DNA of 18,330 bases from Anaerolineales bacterium (GCA_020060485.1 JAGVAB010000114.1:1-18330), one strand, 5' to 3'. Positions 1 to 6,896 are shown, numbered from the stretch's first letter. Program-made: numbers and translations. The notes: a model not told the origin generated them from the letters alone.

Positions 1-83
1 CTTGTTTCAATAAGCGCCAACTTCTCAAACAGCGTTTCCCCAATTATCAGGCTCATGTTTTTCAGTTCATATAAGCCCATCAT
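1..83 (-). CDS. Partial CDS at left edge, product unknown
   Basis: An open frame starts with ATG ATG (positions 83 and 80) and runs off the left edge of the window after about 27 codons. A Shine-Dalgarno-like GGGAG sits 7 bases upstream of the first ATG, which is the main reason to call it. The visible N-terminus reads MMGLYELKNMSLIIGETLF and looks helical. No family is recognisable from so little sequence. It lies downstream of the minus-strand oxidoreductase gene, separated by about 165 bases of palindromic sequence, so it is probably a separate unit. The reading frame is too short to exclude chance. Confidence 0.35.
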   Translation of the reverse strand, partial: MMGLYELKNMSLIIGETLFEKLALIET

Positions 84-90
84 TTAGCCA

Positions 91-176
91 CTCCCGGCGG
101 GGACGCCCCGTTGCAGCAATTCCCCTGTCTGTCTTGGGGGGATCGCCGCGTCGGGTGAAACCCTTCTCGCAATGAC
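91..176. repeat. Dispersed-repeat-like palindromic element
   Basis: This GC-rich stretch lies between two genes. Read on the minus strand it contains GTCATTGCGAGAAGGG followed by a CGGCGATCCCCCC box. That wording resembles the short interspersed GTCATTGCGAG-type elements seen in many environmental bacterial genomes. Small self-complementary segments are visible, including CCCC/GGGG pairing between 122-125 and 135-140 and GGGTGAAACCC at 153-163. No coding frame fits. The assignment to a repeat family rests on resemblance only; a second copy is not present in this window. Confidence 0.35.
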
Positions 177-249
177 AAAATCTAAAATATTTGAGTGTTC
201 CCGTTTCTTAGGTTGCCATTTCATAAGATAGGGCAGGATGACACTGACT

Positions 250-1749
250 TTAGACACTTATAAACGGCTTTTTTACTTTCTTGCAAAGCCGCATGATTGT
301 GTCTTTTCCAGTAATCAGCGCAACAGGGAGTCCACCTGGTGGTTGTAGCCACTGCCCGCTTAAGACGATGTTATCTAAACCCTTTATATGACCGTTGTGA
401 GCCAATGGCTTTCCGGGAATGGTAGGCCAAAAACCCATGAAGGCGCCGCGGTAGGCGTTGCAATACCGTTCGTATGTTTGTGGGGTGGCTACATCAAGTA
501 ATTTGAGCTTCCCTGTCATGTGTGGGAAACGAGTTTCAATTGCCTGAATTACTGCTTCGCCTATTCGGACTTTCTCCCGGGAGTAAGCTTCCCTGTCTTT
601 TACCAAAGCTTCCCATTCATCCAATTCCGGCTGGAACTGATTAATGGCTAAGGTTATCACGGTATGACCCTTTGGGGCAAAGTCTGGCTCGTAAGCGTAA
701 TGGGTCATTTGTAGATACTCTACTGGCTTCTGGTTTTGATTGATATCCAGTGACTCTACAGGAAATTTCAGGGTACGGGGAATATCTTCCATAGTACCCT
801 CATACCCAATTCCAACATAGATATTTGAGGCCAAAGGATAGACTTCAGGATTGTTATACCTTTTCTGAAACTCTGGATCAGGATACTGTCCCTTTAGCAA
901 CCGATCATATATTACCTGGACATCACAGGCTGCAATAACGTAATCGGCTTCAAAGGATTTTCCATTCTTACATTTTATCCGCCCTACTGTATCTTTCTCA
1001 ATATCCAAATCCACTACTTCACAGGAGGTTTGGATGGTTCCACCCAGGGAGAGATATCTTTCCGCCATGCGCATAGCCAGGGCCTTGGAACCCCCGACAG
1101 GAATGGAAGATTGCCCCCCGGTAAAGGTTCCGAGAGGAAAAATAACTGATGAGGCACTGTATTCTCCTTCAGGCATAAAGGAAGATATGGCTTCTCTCAA
1201 TGCCGGGTGCTTGAACTTCTTGGAAAGTTCCTGCACACTGATCTTGCCATATTTTTGCATAATCGGGCCAACATCTTTCATTGAAAGGAAATACTTTATC
1301 TTTTCAATGATATTCATCATATCCATTGGCTTTCCAACTGGAAGGGAAAAGGATTGCAACTGCCTGATGTCCTTGCAAAACTCCTCGATGGCGTCTTTAT
1401 CTTCCGGCGATATCTCCAACCAGCTCGACTTGATTCGATCAATATCACGATAGAAGTGTACAGTAACACCGTCGTGTTCAACAGCTATAAAGCTCTCGGG
1501 GTCATAAATATCCACTCCATCCAAAGCACCTACAGTTTCCCAAAGCTGTTTGATAGGAGTTCCTTCCTTTGTGCCTACTAACCAATGTATACAGCCATCG
1601 ATGTGATAACCCTGACGATCCCAGCCGGTACACTCTCCACCTAAAGTATGGTGTTTCTCCAGAATGATGCTTTCAAAACCATTTTTTTGGGCAAAAATGC
1701 CTGCGCTTAATCCAGCGACTCCTCCACCAATAATCACTATCTTTTTCAT
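250..1749 (-). CDS. FAD-dependent oxidoreductase, CrtI/phytoene desaturase-like
   Basis: The 499-residue protein opens with a Rossmann dinucleotide-binding motif, GGGVAGLSAG at residues 8-17, an acidic residue ending strand 2 (LEK, near 30-32) and a GGECTGW segment near 37-43. This layout matches the CrtI/CrtISO/retinol-saturase-like flavoproteins. A C-terminal SGQWLQPPGGLPVALITGK segment is the second FAD-contact motif of the family. No membrane segment is evident. The substrate cannot be told: the family includes carotenoid desaturases and isomerases but also many unassigned enzymes, and no other carotenoid gene is nearby. The start ATG overlaps the stop of the upstream regulator gene by one base (TAATG), with AAGGAG 8 bases upstream, which indicates translational coupling. 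Codons are visibly AT-richer than in the genes to the right. Confidence 0.85.
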   Translation of the reverse strand: MKKIVIIGGGVAGLSAGIFAQKNGFESIILEKHHTLGGECTGWDRQGYHIDGCIHWLVGTKEGTPIKQLWETVGALDGVDIYDPESFIAVEHDGVTVHFYRDIDRIKSSWLEISPEDKDAIEEFCKDIRQLQSFSLPVGKPMDMMNIIEKIKYFLSMKDVGPIMQKYGKISVQELSKKFKHPALREAISSFMPEGEYSASSVIFPLGTFTGGQSSIPVGGSKALAMRMAERYLSLGGTIQTSCEVVDLDIEKDTVGRIKCKNGKSFEADYVIAACDVQVIYDRLLKGQYPDPEFQKRYNNPEVYPLASNIYVGIGYEGTMEDIPRTLKFPVESLDINQNQKPVEYLQMTHYAYEPDFAPKGHTVITLAINQFQPELDEWEALVKDREAYSREKVRIGEAVIQAIETRFPHMTGKLKLLDVATPQTYERYCNAYRGAFMGFWPTIPGKPLAHNGHIKGLDNIVLSGQWLQPPGGLPVALITGKDTIMRLCKKVKKPFISV

Positions 1750-2324
1750 TACGAATTCTCCTTTCGTTTAATTTGCTGCGCTATCAATACGTCATTTCCC
1801 ACTTCCATAAGCAGCTCGTCAACCTCTTGATTAGCGAGCCATGAGGGCACATGACCGTTGGCGACCATGACAGACAGACCTATCTGAAGTGCCCGCATTT
1901 TTAACAACAATCGCTTACGTTCCTCAAGAGTCCAACTCTGCAAAGCCTCATCTCCTGTAAGGGCCTCGATCATGGAATTTTCTATTGTTTCATACAAAGC
2001 CATATATGGATTTGGCTGTATTGATAATTCCCGAAACAATACCGGATACTCTCGGGCAAAAGCCAAGCTGGCTTTCCCCATGTTTTCAAACAGACTTTGT
2101 CCCTTTTGTTTTGCAAGCAGTTCTTCCGATATGGCAAAAACTCGCTGAACCACAGCTTCTACCAACTCTTCAATGGTAGAAAAATTGACATAGATGGGAG
2201 CAACCGAAGAGTGAAGCCGATTTGCCACGTTGCGGGCAGTGATTCCGGAAAAGCCTTTTTCTTTAGCGACCTCTAAAGCTGCATCTACAACAGCATTTTT
2301 ATCAAATTTCGTTTTTGGCGGCAT
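1749..2324 (-). CDS. TetR/AcrR-family transcriptional regulator
   Basis: The 191-residue protein has a typical TetR N-terminus. A helical segment (KNAVVDAALEVAKEKGFSG, about 9-27) is followed by a helix-turn-helix (about 28-48, ITARNVANRLHSSVAPIYVNF-like) and an all-helical C-terminal ligand domain that carries no recognisable family signature. The start ATG at 2324 has an AAAGGA Shine-Dalgarno 7 bases upstream. It is the first gene of a two-gene unit with the FAD oxidoreductase. The promoter upstream is overlapped by a large inverted repeat, so autorepression is the likely mode. The inducer is unknown; a substrate or product of the oxidoreductase is a reasonable guess. Confidence 0.88.
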   Translation of the reverse strand: MPPKTKFDKNAVVDAALEVAKEKGFSGITARNVANRLHSSVAPIYVNFSTIEELVEAVVQRVFAISEELLAKQKGQSLFENMGKASLAFAREYPVLFRELSIQPNPYMALYETIENSMIEALTGDEALQSWTLEERKRLLLKMRALQIGLSVMVANGHVPSWLANQEVDELLMEVGNDVLIAQQIKRKENS

Positions 2325-2340
2325 ACAATCATCCTTTAAA

Positions 2341-2382
2341 TTACACTATGTTATACAACTTAAGTTATATTATATAGTGTAA
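2341..2382. promoter_or_regulatory. Probable TetR operator (nested inverted repeats)
   Basis: Two 9-base arms, TTACACTAT at 2341-2349 and ATAGTGTAA at 2374-2382, form a perfect inverted repeat. At its centre is a second perfect palindrome, AACTTAAGTT, at 2357-2366. The right arm covers the -10 box of the TetR promoter and the central palindrome falls at the expected transcription start. This is the usual position for a TetR autorepressor. Binding by the adjacent TetR protein is inferred. Confidence 0.65.
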
Positions 2383-2397
2383 TGTTTTGTTTGTCAA
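2369..2397 (-). promoter_or_regulatory. Sigma-70 promoter of tetR-oxidoreductase unit
   Basis: On the minus strand a perfect TTGACA (2397-2392) is separated by 17 bases from a perfect TATAAT (2374-2369). Transcription would start near 2362, giving a leader of about 38 bases that includes the Shine-Dalgarno of tetR. The full consensus match implies a strong promoter that needs repression. Confidence 0.75.
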
Positions 2398-2663
2398 TCG
2401 TAATTGAAAATCTCTTCAGGTAACTGCTCAGGCATATATGCAAAGACGGCATGTATGGGGTGTATGCCACTAAAGGCACAAAATTTGCCATCTATGGTAG
2501 CCCTATATCTGGCACTTTTATTGAAATTTCGCGATCACATGCCGCATGTGTTGGTTTTCAATCAAACAGGTTGAGCAGTTACTTTTTAAGGTTCATAAGG
2601 CGTTACGACAGTGCAGATATTGTTCAGGTTCTTCTGATCCCAAATCCCGAATTCGCGCCTTTC
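2398..2663. other. Intergenic stretch without a supported gene
   Basis: Between the tetR promoter and the FMN-riboswitch promoter lie about 265 bases with no convincing coding frame. Short open frames occur on both strands but have no Shine-Dalgarno and no recognisable motif. No repeat or palindrome stands out. It may be decayed coding sequence, but I cannot name a parent gene. Confidence 0.4.
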
Positions 2664-2692
2664 TTGACATCTTTCTCCACCCGTACTATACT
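2664..2692 (+). promoter_or_regulatory. Sigma-70 promoter driving the FMN riboswitch
   Basis: TTGACA at 2664-2669 is followed after exactly 17 bases by TATACT at 2687-2692. The predicted start near 2699 is about ten bases before the first paired base of the riboswitch aptamer. The arrangement is what a riboswitch leader needs. Confidence 0.7.
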
Positions 2693-2708
2693 CCAGACAC
2701 AATCAAAT

Positions 2709-2838
2709 ATTCCTTCGGGGCAGGGTGAGGGAGCGGTGCTCCCAATTCCCGATCGGTGGTGACAACCCACGAACGCCTTTGGCGTGTGACTCGGTGCAAT
2801 TCCGGGGTCGACGGTACAGTCCGGATAGAAGAAGGAAA
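2709..2838 (+). ncRNA. FMN riboswitch (RFN element) aptamer
   Basis: The conserved RFN blocks appear in order: CTTCGGGGCAGGGTGAG at the 5' side, ATTCCCGATCGGTGGT, an ACCCACGAACGCC segment, CTCGGTGCAATTCCGGGG, then CGACGGTACAGTCCGGAT and GAAGAAGG. The closing P1 helix is TTCCTTC at 2710-2716 with GAAGGAA at 2831-2837. This architecture is specific to the RNA that binds flavin mononucleotide. It is followed by two intrinsic terminator hairpins, so control is probably by premature termination when FMN is plentiful. The downstream three-gene ABC importer is the evident target, which argues that the importer carries a flavin. Confidence 0.93.
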
Positions 2839-2862
2839 ATGGCATGTCTTATTGCCATCCGC

Positions 2863-2896
2863 CCCGGGAACGCTTGCGTTTTCGGGCCTTTTTTTT
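2863..2896 (+). terminator. Riboswitch-controlled intrinsic terminator 1
   Basis: A hairpin pairs 2863-2872 (CCCGGGAACG) with 2877-2886 (CGTTTTCGGG), including two G-T pairs, and is followed by eight consecutive T residues at 2889-2896. It begins about 25 bases after the aptamer. It is the likely OFF structure of the FMN riboswitch. Confidence 0.8.
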
Positions 2897-2908
2897 CAGG
2901 AAGACCAG

Positions 2909-2938
2909 CCCCGAGGAGTAAATGCTTCGGGGTTTTTT
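2909..2938 (+). terminator. Intrinsic terminator 2, tandem to the first
   Basis: CCCCGA at 2909-2914 pairs with TCGGGG at 2927-2932, extendable by a G-T and a G-C pair. It is followed by TTTTTTG and further T-rich sequence. It lies only about 12 bases after the T run of the first terminator. A second hairpin could catch readthrough or be a separate control point. Confidence 0.65.
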
Positions 2939-2954
2939 GTTTTTGTCTTTTTTC

Positions 2955-3006
2955 CCACACCCCAAACCCCTCTCCCAAACCTGGGAGAGGGGTCAGGGGA
3001 GAGGGT
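2955..3006. repeat. REP-like palindromic repeat
   Basis: CCCCTCTCCC at 2967-2976 and GGGAGAGGGG at 2983-2992 form a perfect 10-base inverted repeat, extendable by one A-T pair, around a six-base loop. It is flanked by CACACCCCAAA and by TCAGGGGAGAGGGT. The pattern resembles the common CCCTCTCCC...GGGAGAGGG dispersed elements of environmental genomes. It sits between the riboswitch terminators and the first transporter gene. Only one copy is in the window. Confidence 0.5.
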
Positions 3007-3064
3007 AAATGGACGAAGTGAGGATAGCCAACCAGGCGAGGAAGTCGTTACAGCTTGCTGAGAC

Positions 3065-3080
3065 AACCACTAAAGTGGTT
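3065..3080. repeat. Short palindrome, possible dispersed repeat
   Basis: AACCACT and AGTGGTT form a perfect 7-base inverted repeat with an AA spacer, followed by ACTACAAT. It lies in the leader between the riboswitch and the permease gene, where no gene is seen from 3007 to 3208. No T run follows, so it is not an evident terminator. Confidence 0.35.
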
Positions 3081-3208
3081 ACTACAATAAATTACGAAAA
3101 TACCGGTGAGTAAAGTTGTCGGTTGTGTTCAGGCTGCACAGCGGCTGACTGTGCCCGAAAGGAATTGGAGATGACTTTGTCGCTGCGCTCTGTATTGACA
3201 GGACACAT

Positions 3209-4030
3209 ATGGACCAACGATTGACACCGCACAAAACCATTGAAAGCATCCAGCAGCCTGTTCAGCGCTACCGGCGCTGGCTGCTGGTGATCTCGGCTGG
3301 CGCGGCGCTGGCAGCCTGGAGTCTGGCTGTGCGCCTGGGGAATTTGCCAGCCTTCATCCTGCCCTCGCCGGAGCGGGTGGCGGCGCGCGGCTGGCAGGCT
3401 TTGCGTGACGGCAGCCTGCTGTATCATGCCGGCGTCACCCTGCTGGAGGTGCTGCTGGGCCTGCTGGCGGGCAGTATCGTGGCCACTGTGCTGGGCTACT
3501 TGCTGGCGCGCTCGCGCCTGGTCGAGCAGTTGGTCTCGCCCTATCTGGTGGCCAGCCAGGCCATTCCGGTGGTGGCGGTGGCGCCGCTGCTGGTGATCTG
3601 GTTCGGGCCGGGCATGTTCTCCAAGGTGCTGGTGTGCGCGCTAATCGTGTTCTTCCCGATCCTGATCAATACCCTGGTTGGTTTGCAGGCTGTGCCAAAG
3701 AACCTGCGCAACCTGATGCGCGCCATGCAGGCCACGCCCTGGCAGACCCTGCGCCATCTGGAGCTGCCGGCTGCTCTGCCGGTGATCCTGGGTGGTCTGC
3801 GGGTGGGGGCCACCCTGTCGGTGACCGGGGCGGTGGTGGGTGAGTTCATCGGCGCCGATCGCGGCCTGGGTTTCCTGATCAGCGTGGGCCGCGGCCAGTA
3901 TGATACCGCCCTGGTGTTTGTGACCATTTTTGCGCTGGTAGTGATGGCGCTCAGTTTATATGGATTGGTGATCCTGGCGGAGAAACGCCTGCTGCGCTGG
4001 CGGCAGAACGGACACCACGAAGGAGTTTAG
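3209..4030 (+). CDS. ribX: ABC transporter permease, probable riboflavin importer RibX
   Basis: The 273-residue protein is an integral membrane permease of the binding-protein-dependent type (BPD_transp_1, TauC/SsuC/ThiX-like). Hydrophobic segments lie near residues 24-42, 76-100, 112-132, 137-158, 200-215 and 234-257. The cytoplasmic EAA-type loop that contacts the ATPase is around 173-200 (QATPWQTLRHLELPAALPV). A GEFIGADRGLGFLI segment near 211-224 is also characteristic of this subfamily. The ATG at 3209 follows an AGGA 8 bases upstream. It is the first gene of a three-gene unit behind an FMN riboswitch, with the next gene one base away. RibXY transporters behind FMN riboswitches have been proposed in Chloroflexi; the flavin substrate here is inferred from that and from the riboswitch. 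Confidence 0.85.
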   Translation: MDQRLTPHKTIESIQQPVQRYRRWLLVISAGAALAAWSLAVRLGNLPAFILPSPERVAARGWQALRDGSLLYHAGVTLLEVLLGLLAGSIVATVLGYLLARSRLVEQLVSPYLVASQAIPVVAVAPLLVIWFGPGMFSKVLVCALIVFFPILINTLVGLQAVPKNLRNLMRAMQATPWQTLRHLELPAALPVILGGLRVGATLSVTGAVVGEFIGADRGLGFLISVGRGQYDTALVFVTIFALVVMALSLYGLVILAEKRLLRWRQNGHHEGV

Positions 4031-4031
4031 G

Positions 4032-5006
4032 ATGAAAAAGGGATTTTTGATCGGCATTATTATCATTCTATTGGCAACAGGCTGCGCCCCGGCGGCTGCC
4101 CAACCGGGCGCACTGACCCAGGTGCGCCTGCCGGTGGGGTACATCCCCAATGTGCAGTTTGCGCCGCTGTATGTGGCCATGCATCAGGGTTATTACCGCG
4201 ACGCCGGTCTGGAAGTAACCCTCGATTACAGCTACGAGGTGGACGCGGTGGCGCTGGTGGGGGCCAACCAGTTGCAATTTGCCATTGCTTCCGGTGAACA
4301 GGTGCTGCTGGCCCGCGAGCAGGGCTTGCCAGTGGTGTATGTGCTGGCCTGGTATGAAGAATACCCGGTGGGCATTGCCTCCCTGGCAGAGAGCGGCATC
4401 GAAAGCCTGGCGGATTTGAAGGGCCGCAAGGTTGGCATCCCGATGCTTTCGGGGGCCAGCTATATCGGTTTACGCGCCCTGCTGCAGGCGGGCGATCTGC
4501 GCGAGCAGGACATCAGCCTGGACACGATCGGCTACAGCCAGGTGGAAATGCTGGTTACCGGCAAGGAAGATGCCATTGTGGTGTATGTGGCCAACGAGCC
4601 GGTGCAGCTTGCCGCCCAGGGTTACACGGTGCATCTCATTCCGGTCTCGGATCATGTGCATCTGGTGGGCAACGGTTTGATCACCAACGAGCAGACCATG
4701 CGCGAGCACCCGGAGCTGGTGCGGGCGATGGTTGCGGCTACCCTGCAGGGTCTGCGCACGGCCCAGGCCGACCCGCAGCAGGCATTCGAGATCAGCACGA
4801 AGTACGTGGAGAATCTGGAGCAGGTGGCCGAGGTGCAGAAACAGGTGCTGGCCGAATCGATCAAACTCTGGTCACAGGGCGGCAGCGGCATGTCGGACAG
4901 GGAGGGCTGGGAAAACATGCAAGCCCTGCTGCTGGAAATGGGCCTGCTCAGCAAACCGCTGGAGTTGGAGCAGGCCTTCAGCAACGAGTTTCTTCCGGGG
5001 AAATAA
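4032..5006 (+). CDS. ribY: Lipoprotein substrate-binding protein, NMT1/THI5-like, probable RibY
   Basis: The 324-residue protein is an ABC-importer binding protein of the NMT1/THI5-like family. It opens with a lipoprotein signal peptide (hydrophobic residues 5-15 and LATGC, acylated Cys18), so it is probably anchored outside the membrane. The mature part begins VRLPVGYIPNVQFAPLYVA, the typical first strand and helix of ThiY/RibY-like proteins, and GRKVGIPMLSGASYIGLRAL continues the fold. The start has AAGGAG 7 bases upstream and lies one base after the permease stop. Family members bind pyrimidines, sulfonates or riboflavin, so sequence alone does not fix the ligand. The FMN riboswitch upstream makes riboflavin the best candidate. 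Confidence 0.83.
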   Translation: MKKGFLIGIIIILLATGCAPAAAQPGALTQVRLPVGYIPNVQFAPLYVAMHQGYYRDAGLEVTLDYSYEVDAVALVGANQLQFAIASGEQVLLAREQGLPVVYVLAWYEEYPVGIASLAESGIESLADLKGRKVGIPMLSGASYIGLRALLQAGDLREQDISLDTIGYSQVEMLVTGKEDAIVVYVANEPVQLAAQGYTVHLIPVSDHVHLVGNGLITNEQTMREHPELVRAMVAATLQGLRTAQADPQQAFEISTKYVENLEQVAEVQKQVLAESIKLWSQGGSGMSDREGWENMQALLLEMGLLSKPLELEQAFSNEFLPGK

Positions 5007-5759
5007 ATGACGCACGAGATGGAAAAATTTCTGGAAGCAAAGCATCTGTCGGTCACCTTTCTGGACGAGAACGGCAAACTGAATGCCCTGGCAGGGGTCA
5101 GCTTTGCCGTGCGCCCGCAGGAGTTCGTGTGCCTGCTGGGGCCTTCCGGCAGCGGCAAGAGCACCTTGTTGAACGTGATTGCCGGATTGCAGCCCTTGAC
5201 GGGCGGCGAGATACGTTTTGTTCAGGGCGTGCGGCCGCGCATCGGTTTTGTTTTCCAGACTGCCAATCTGATGCCATGGCGCACGGTGTTGGAGAACATT
5301 ACCCTGCCGCTGGAGTTGGAAGGTACGCCTTCGGCTGAGTGTATTGAGCGAGCGCAGGAATTGGTGCGCCTGGTGGGACTGGAGGGTTTTGAGGACAATT
5401 GGCCGAGTGGGCTTTCGGGCGGCATGGCCCAGCGTGTGGCCATTGCCCGCGCCCTCATCCAGCAGCCAGACCTGCTGCTTTTGGATGAACCCTTCGGCGC
5501 GCTGGATGCCCTGACCCGTGAGCAGATGTGGCAGGAATTGCTGCGCATCTGGGAAGCGCGCCGCCAGACGGTGCTGATGGTGACCCATTCCATCTCGGAA
5601 GCCTTGCTGCTTTCCGACCGGGTGCTGGTGCTGACCCCGCGTCCGGGGCGGGTGTGCCTGGATCTGACGGTCAAGCTGCCGCGCCCGCGCTGTGACGAGA
5701 TGCGCTACACGGCCCACTTTGGGGAAATGGCGCGGCAGTTAAAGGCGGCCATCGGGTAA
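5007..5759 (+). CDS. ABC transporter ATP-binding protein of the riboflavin-type importer
   Basis: This 250-residue nucleotide-binding subunit has all the catalytic motifs. They are Walker A GPSGSGKS (45-52), a Q-loop glutamine in FVFQ (84), signature LSGGM (136-140), Walker B LLLLDEP (156-162), the D-loop GALD and the H-loop histidine in VTHS (194). It belongs to the TauB/SsuB/ThiZ-like group that powers NMT1/THI5-type importers. The ATG follows the binding-protein stop directly, with no gap, so the three subunits should be made together. A GGGGAAA serves as Shine-Dalgarno. Many described RibXY loci are named for permease and binding protein only, so having the ATPase in the same unit is informative. 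No symbol is given because none is firmly established for this subunit. Confidence 0.9.
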   Translation: MTHEMEKFLEAKHLSVTFLDENGKLNALAGVSFAVRPQEFVCLLGPSGSGKSTLLNVIAGLQPLTGGEIRFVQGVRPRIGFVFQTANLMPWRTVLENITLPLELEGTPSAECIERAQELVRLVGLEGFEDNWPSGLSGGMAQRVAIARALIQQPDLLLLDEPFGALDALTREQMWQELLRIWEARRQTVLMVTHSISEALLLSDRVLVLTPRPGRVCLDLTVKLPRPRCDEMRYTAHFGEMARQLKAAIG

Positions 5760-5826
5760 TGTCAAACCGCATACCGGGCTTGCATCTGCCCCCATGTGGG
5801 GTCGAGGTATCGGTCAGCTTCAGAAT

Positions 5827-5859
5827 GCCCGTACGCTGAGCCTGTAGAAGCGTACGGGC
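5827..5859. terminator. Bidirectional terminator-like hairpin between convergent genes
   Basis: GCCCGTACGC at 5827-5836 pairs perfectly with GCGTACGGGC at 5850-5859 around a 13-base loop. The loop region reads CTGAGCCTGTAGAAG, close to the widespread CTGAGCCTGTCGAAGG repeat. Only three T residues follow on the plus strand and none on the minus, so it lacks a classical T tract. Position between the convergent ATPase gene and holB suggests transcript-end formation. Confidence 0.5.
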
Positions 5860-5867
5860 TTTGCGTA

Positions 5868-6881
5868 TTACGACAAAGTTAACCGCGGCCAATCCAGCAG
5901 CACCACTTCGGCCAGGAGTTGGCGATTGACGTTGCGTTCCAGCAAGTCGAGCGTCCGTTCCAGGTTGGCGGTTTGTTCGCTGGCTGTCTGCCAGCCCAGA
6001 GCGGCGGCCATCTGCTGGATCTGGGCGGCCTGTTGCAGGTTGATCAGCGGCAGGTCTGCGCCGGAGGAGGCCAGCATCACGTCCCGCCACAGGGTCAGCC
6101 AGGTCCGGAAGATTTTGCGCTGCTCGGCCTTCTCGATGGTCTTTTTGGCCTTGCCGCTGAACTGGGCGGCATAGGTGAAGCGCTGGCGGCGATTGGAGCC
6201 GAGCAGTTGCAGCATCTCGGCTAGCCACTGGTGGCGTTGTTCGAGCAGGTCCTGGTCTTCATGCAGGCGCAGGGCGTATCCCAACCGTCCGCTGGAAAGA
6301 TGCGCCAGATGGCGGGCTTTTTCCGGGGGTACAGACCAACGGGTTTGCAGCGCCTCTTGCAAGTGCTGGACAGGCATGGGGCGCAGGCGCAGCACCTCGC
6401 AGCGCGAGACGATGGTCGGCAGCAGATTCTCGGCCGCGTCTGCTGTGGCCAGCAGGATGACCCTTGCCGGGGCTTCTTCCAGGGTTTTCAGCAGGGCATT
6501 TTGGGCATTGTCGTTGGCATCCTGAAAGTTTAACAGCAGGGCCACCCGGTAACGGGCTTCATAAGGCATCAGCGACAGACTGTGCTGGAGGTCGCGCACC
6601 TGATCCACCTTGACCATGCTGCCTGATTCCTCAGCCTGCACGATGGAAAGGTCGGCTTGCTGCATGCGTTCCATTTGGGTGCAGATACGGCAGGCGCCGC
6701 ACGGCTCGCCAGGAGCGGGCGGCTGGGTGCAGTTCAATGCCTGGGCAAAGCGCAGGGCCAGGGTGCGGCGTCCCACGCCGGGCGGGCCGGTGAACAGGTA
6801 GGCATGCCGCACCTGCCCGGTGGCAATATGCTGCTGCAAGAGTTGGGCGGCCCACTCATGGCCGGTCACGTTCCATTCCAT
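5868..6881 (-). CDS. holB: DNA polymerase III subunit delta'
   Basis: The 337-residue protein is the delta' subunit of the clamp loader, which helps place the beta sliding clamp on primed DNA. The AAA+ fold is clear. A P-loop-like GPPGVGRRT at 32-40 is followed by a zinc module with Cys 51, 61, 64 and 67, then NALLKTLEEAP near 128-138 and the conserved SRC at 159-161. The Walker A lysine is replaced by arginine (R38), which suggests poor or no ATP hydrolysis; delta' of Escherichia coli is likewise not an ATPase. The start ATG lacks a Shine-Dalgarno but is 6 bases after a TACAAT box, so the transcript may be leaderless. No thymidylate kinase gene, a frequent partner, is adjacent. Confidence 0.92.
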   Translation of the reverse strand: MEWNVTGHEWAAQLLQQHIATGQVRHAYLFTGPPGVGRRTLALRFAQALNCTQPPAPGEPCGACRICTQMERMQQADLSIVQAEESGSMVKVDQVRDLQHSLSLMPYEARYRVALLLNFQDANDNAQNALLKTLEEAPARVILLATADAAENLLPTIVSRCEVLRLRPMPVQHLQEALQTRWSVPPEKARHLAHLSSGRLGYALRLHEDQDLLEQRHQWLAEMLQLLGSNRRQRFTYAAQFSGKAKKTIEKAEQRKIFRTWLTLWRDVMLASSGADLPLINLQQAAQIQQMAAALGWQTASEQTANLERTLDLLERNVNRQLLAEVVLLDWPRLTLS

Positions 6882-6887
6882 AGGGCA

Positions 6888-6896
6888 ATTGTAGCA
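6888..6896 (-). promoter_or_regulatory. Extended -10 promoter of holB
   Basis: The minus strand reads TGCTACAAT, an extended -10 element, ending 6 bases before the holB ATG. Transcription would start at or next to the A of the start codon, consistent with the missing Shine-Dalgarno. No convincing -35 box is seen. Confidence 0.55.

Noticed and set aside
2451..2762. Open frame on the plus strand before and into the riboswitch
   Set aside because: No ribosome-binding site or family motif, and it crosses the promoter and the aptamer.
2703..3061. Several open frames over the FMN riboswitch and repeat
   Set aside because: They arise from structured RNA and palindromic sequence; composition is not protein-like.
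4872..5717. Long open frame antisense to the ABC ATPase
   Set aside because: The ATPase on the plus strand has every expected motif; the antisense chain is Gln/His-rich without any domain.
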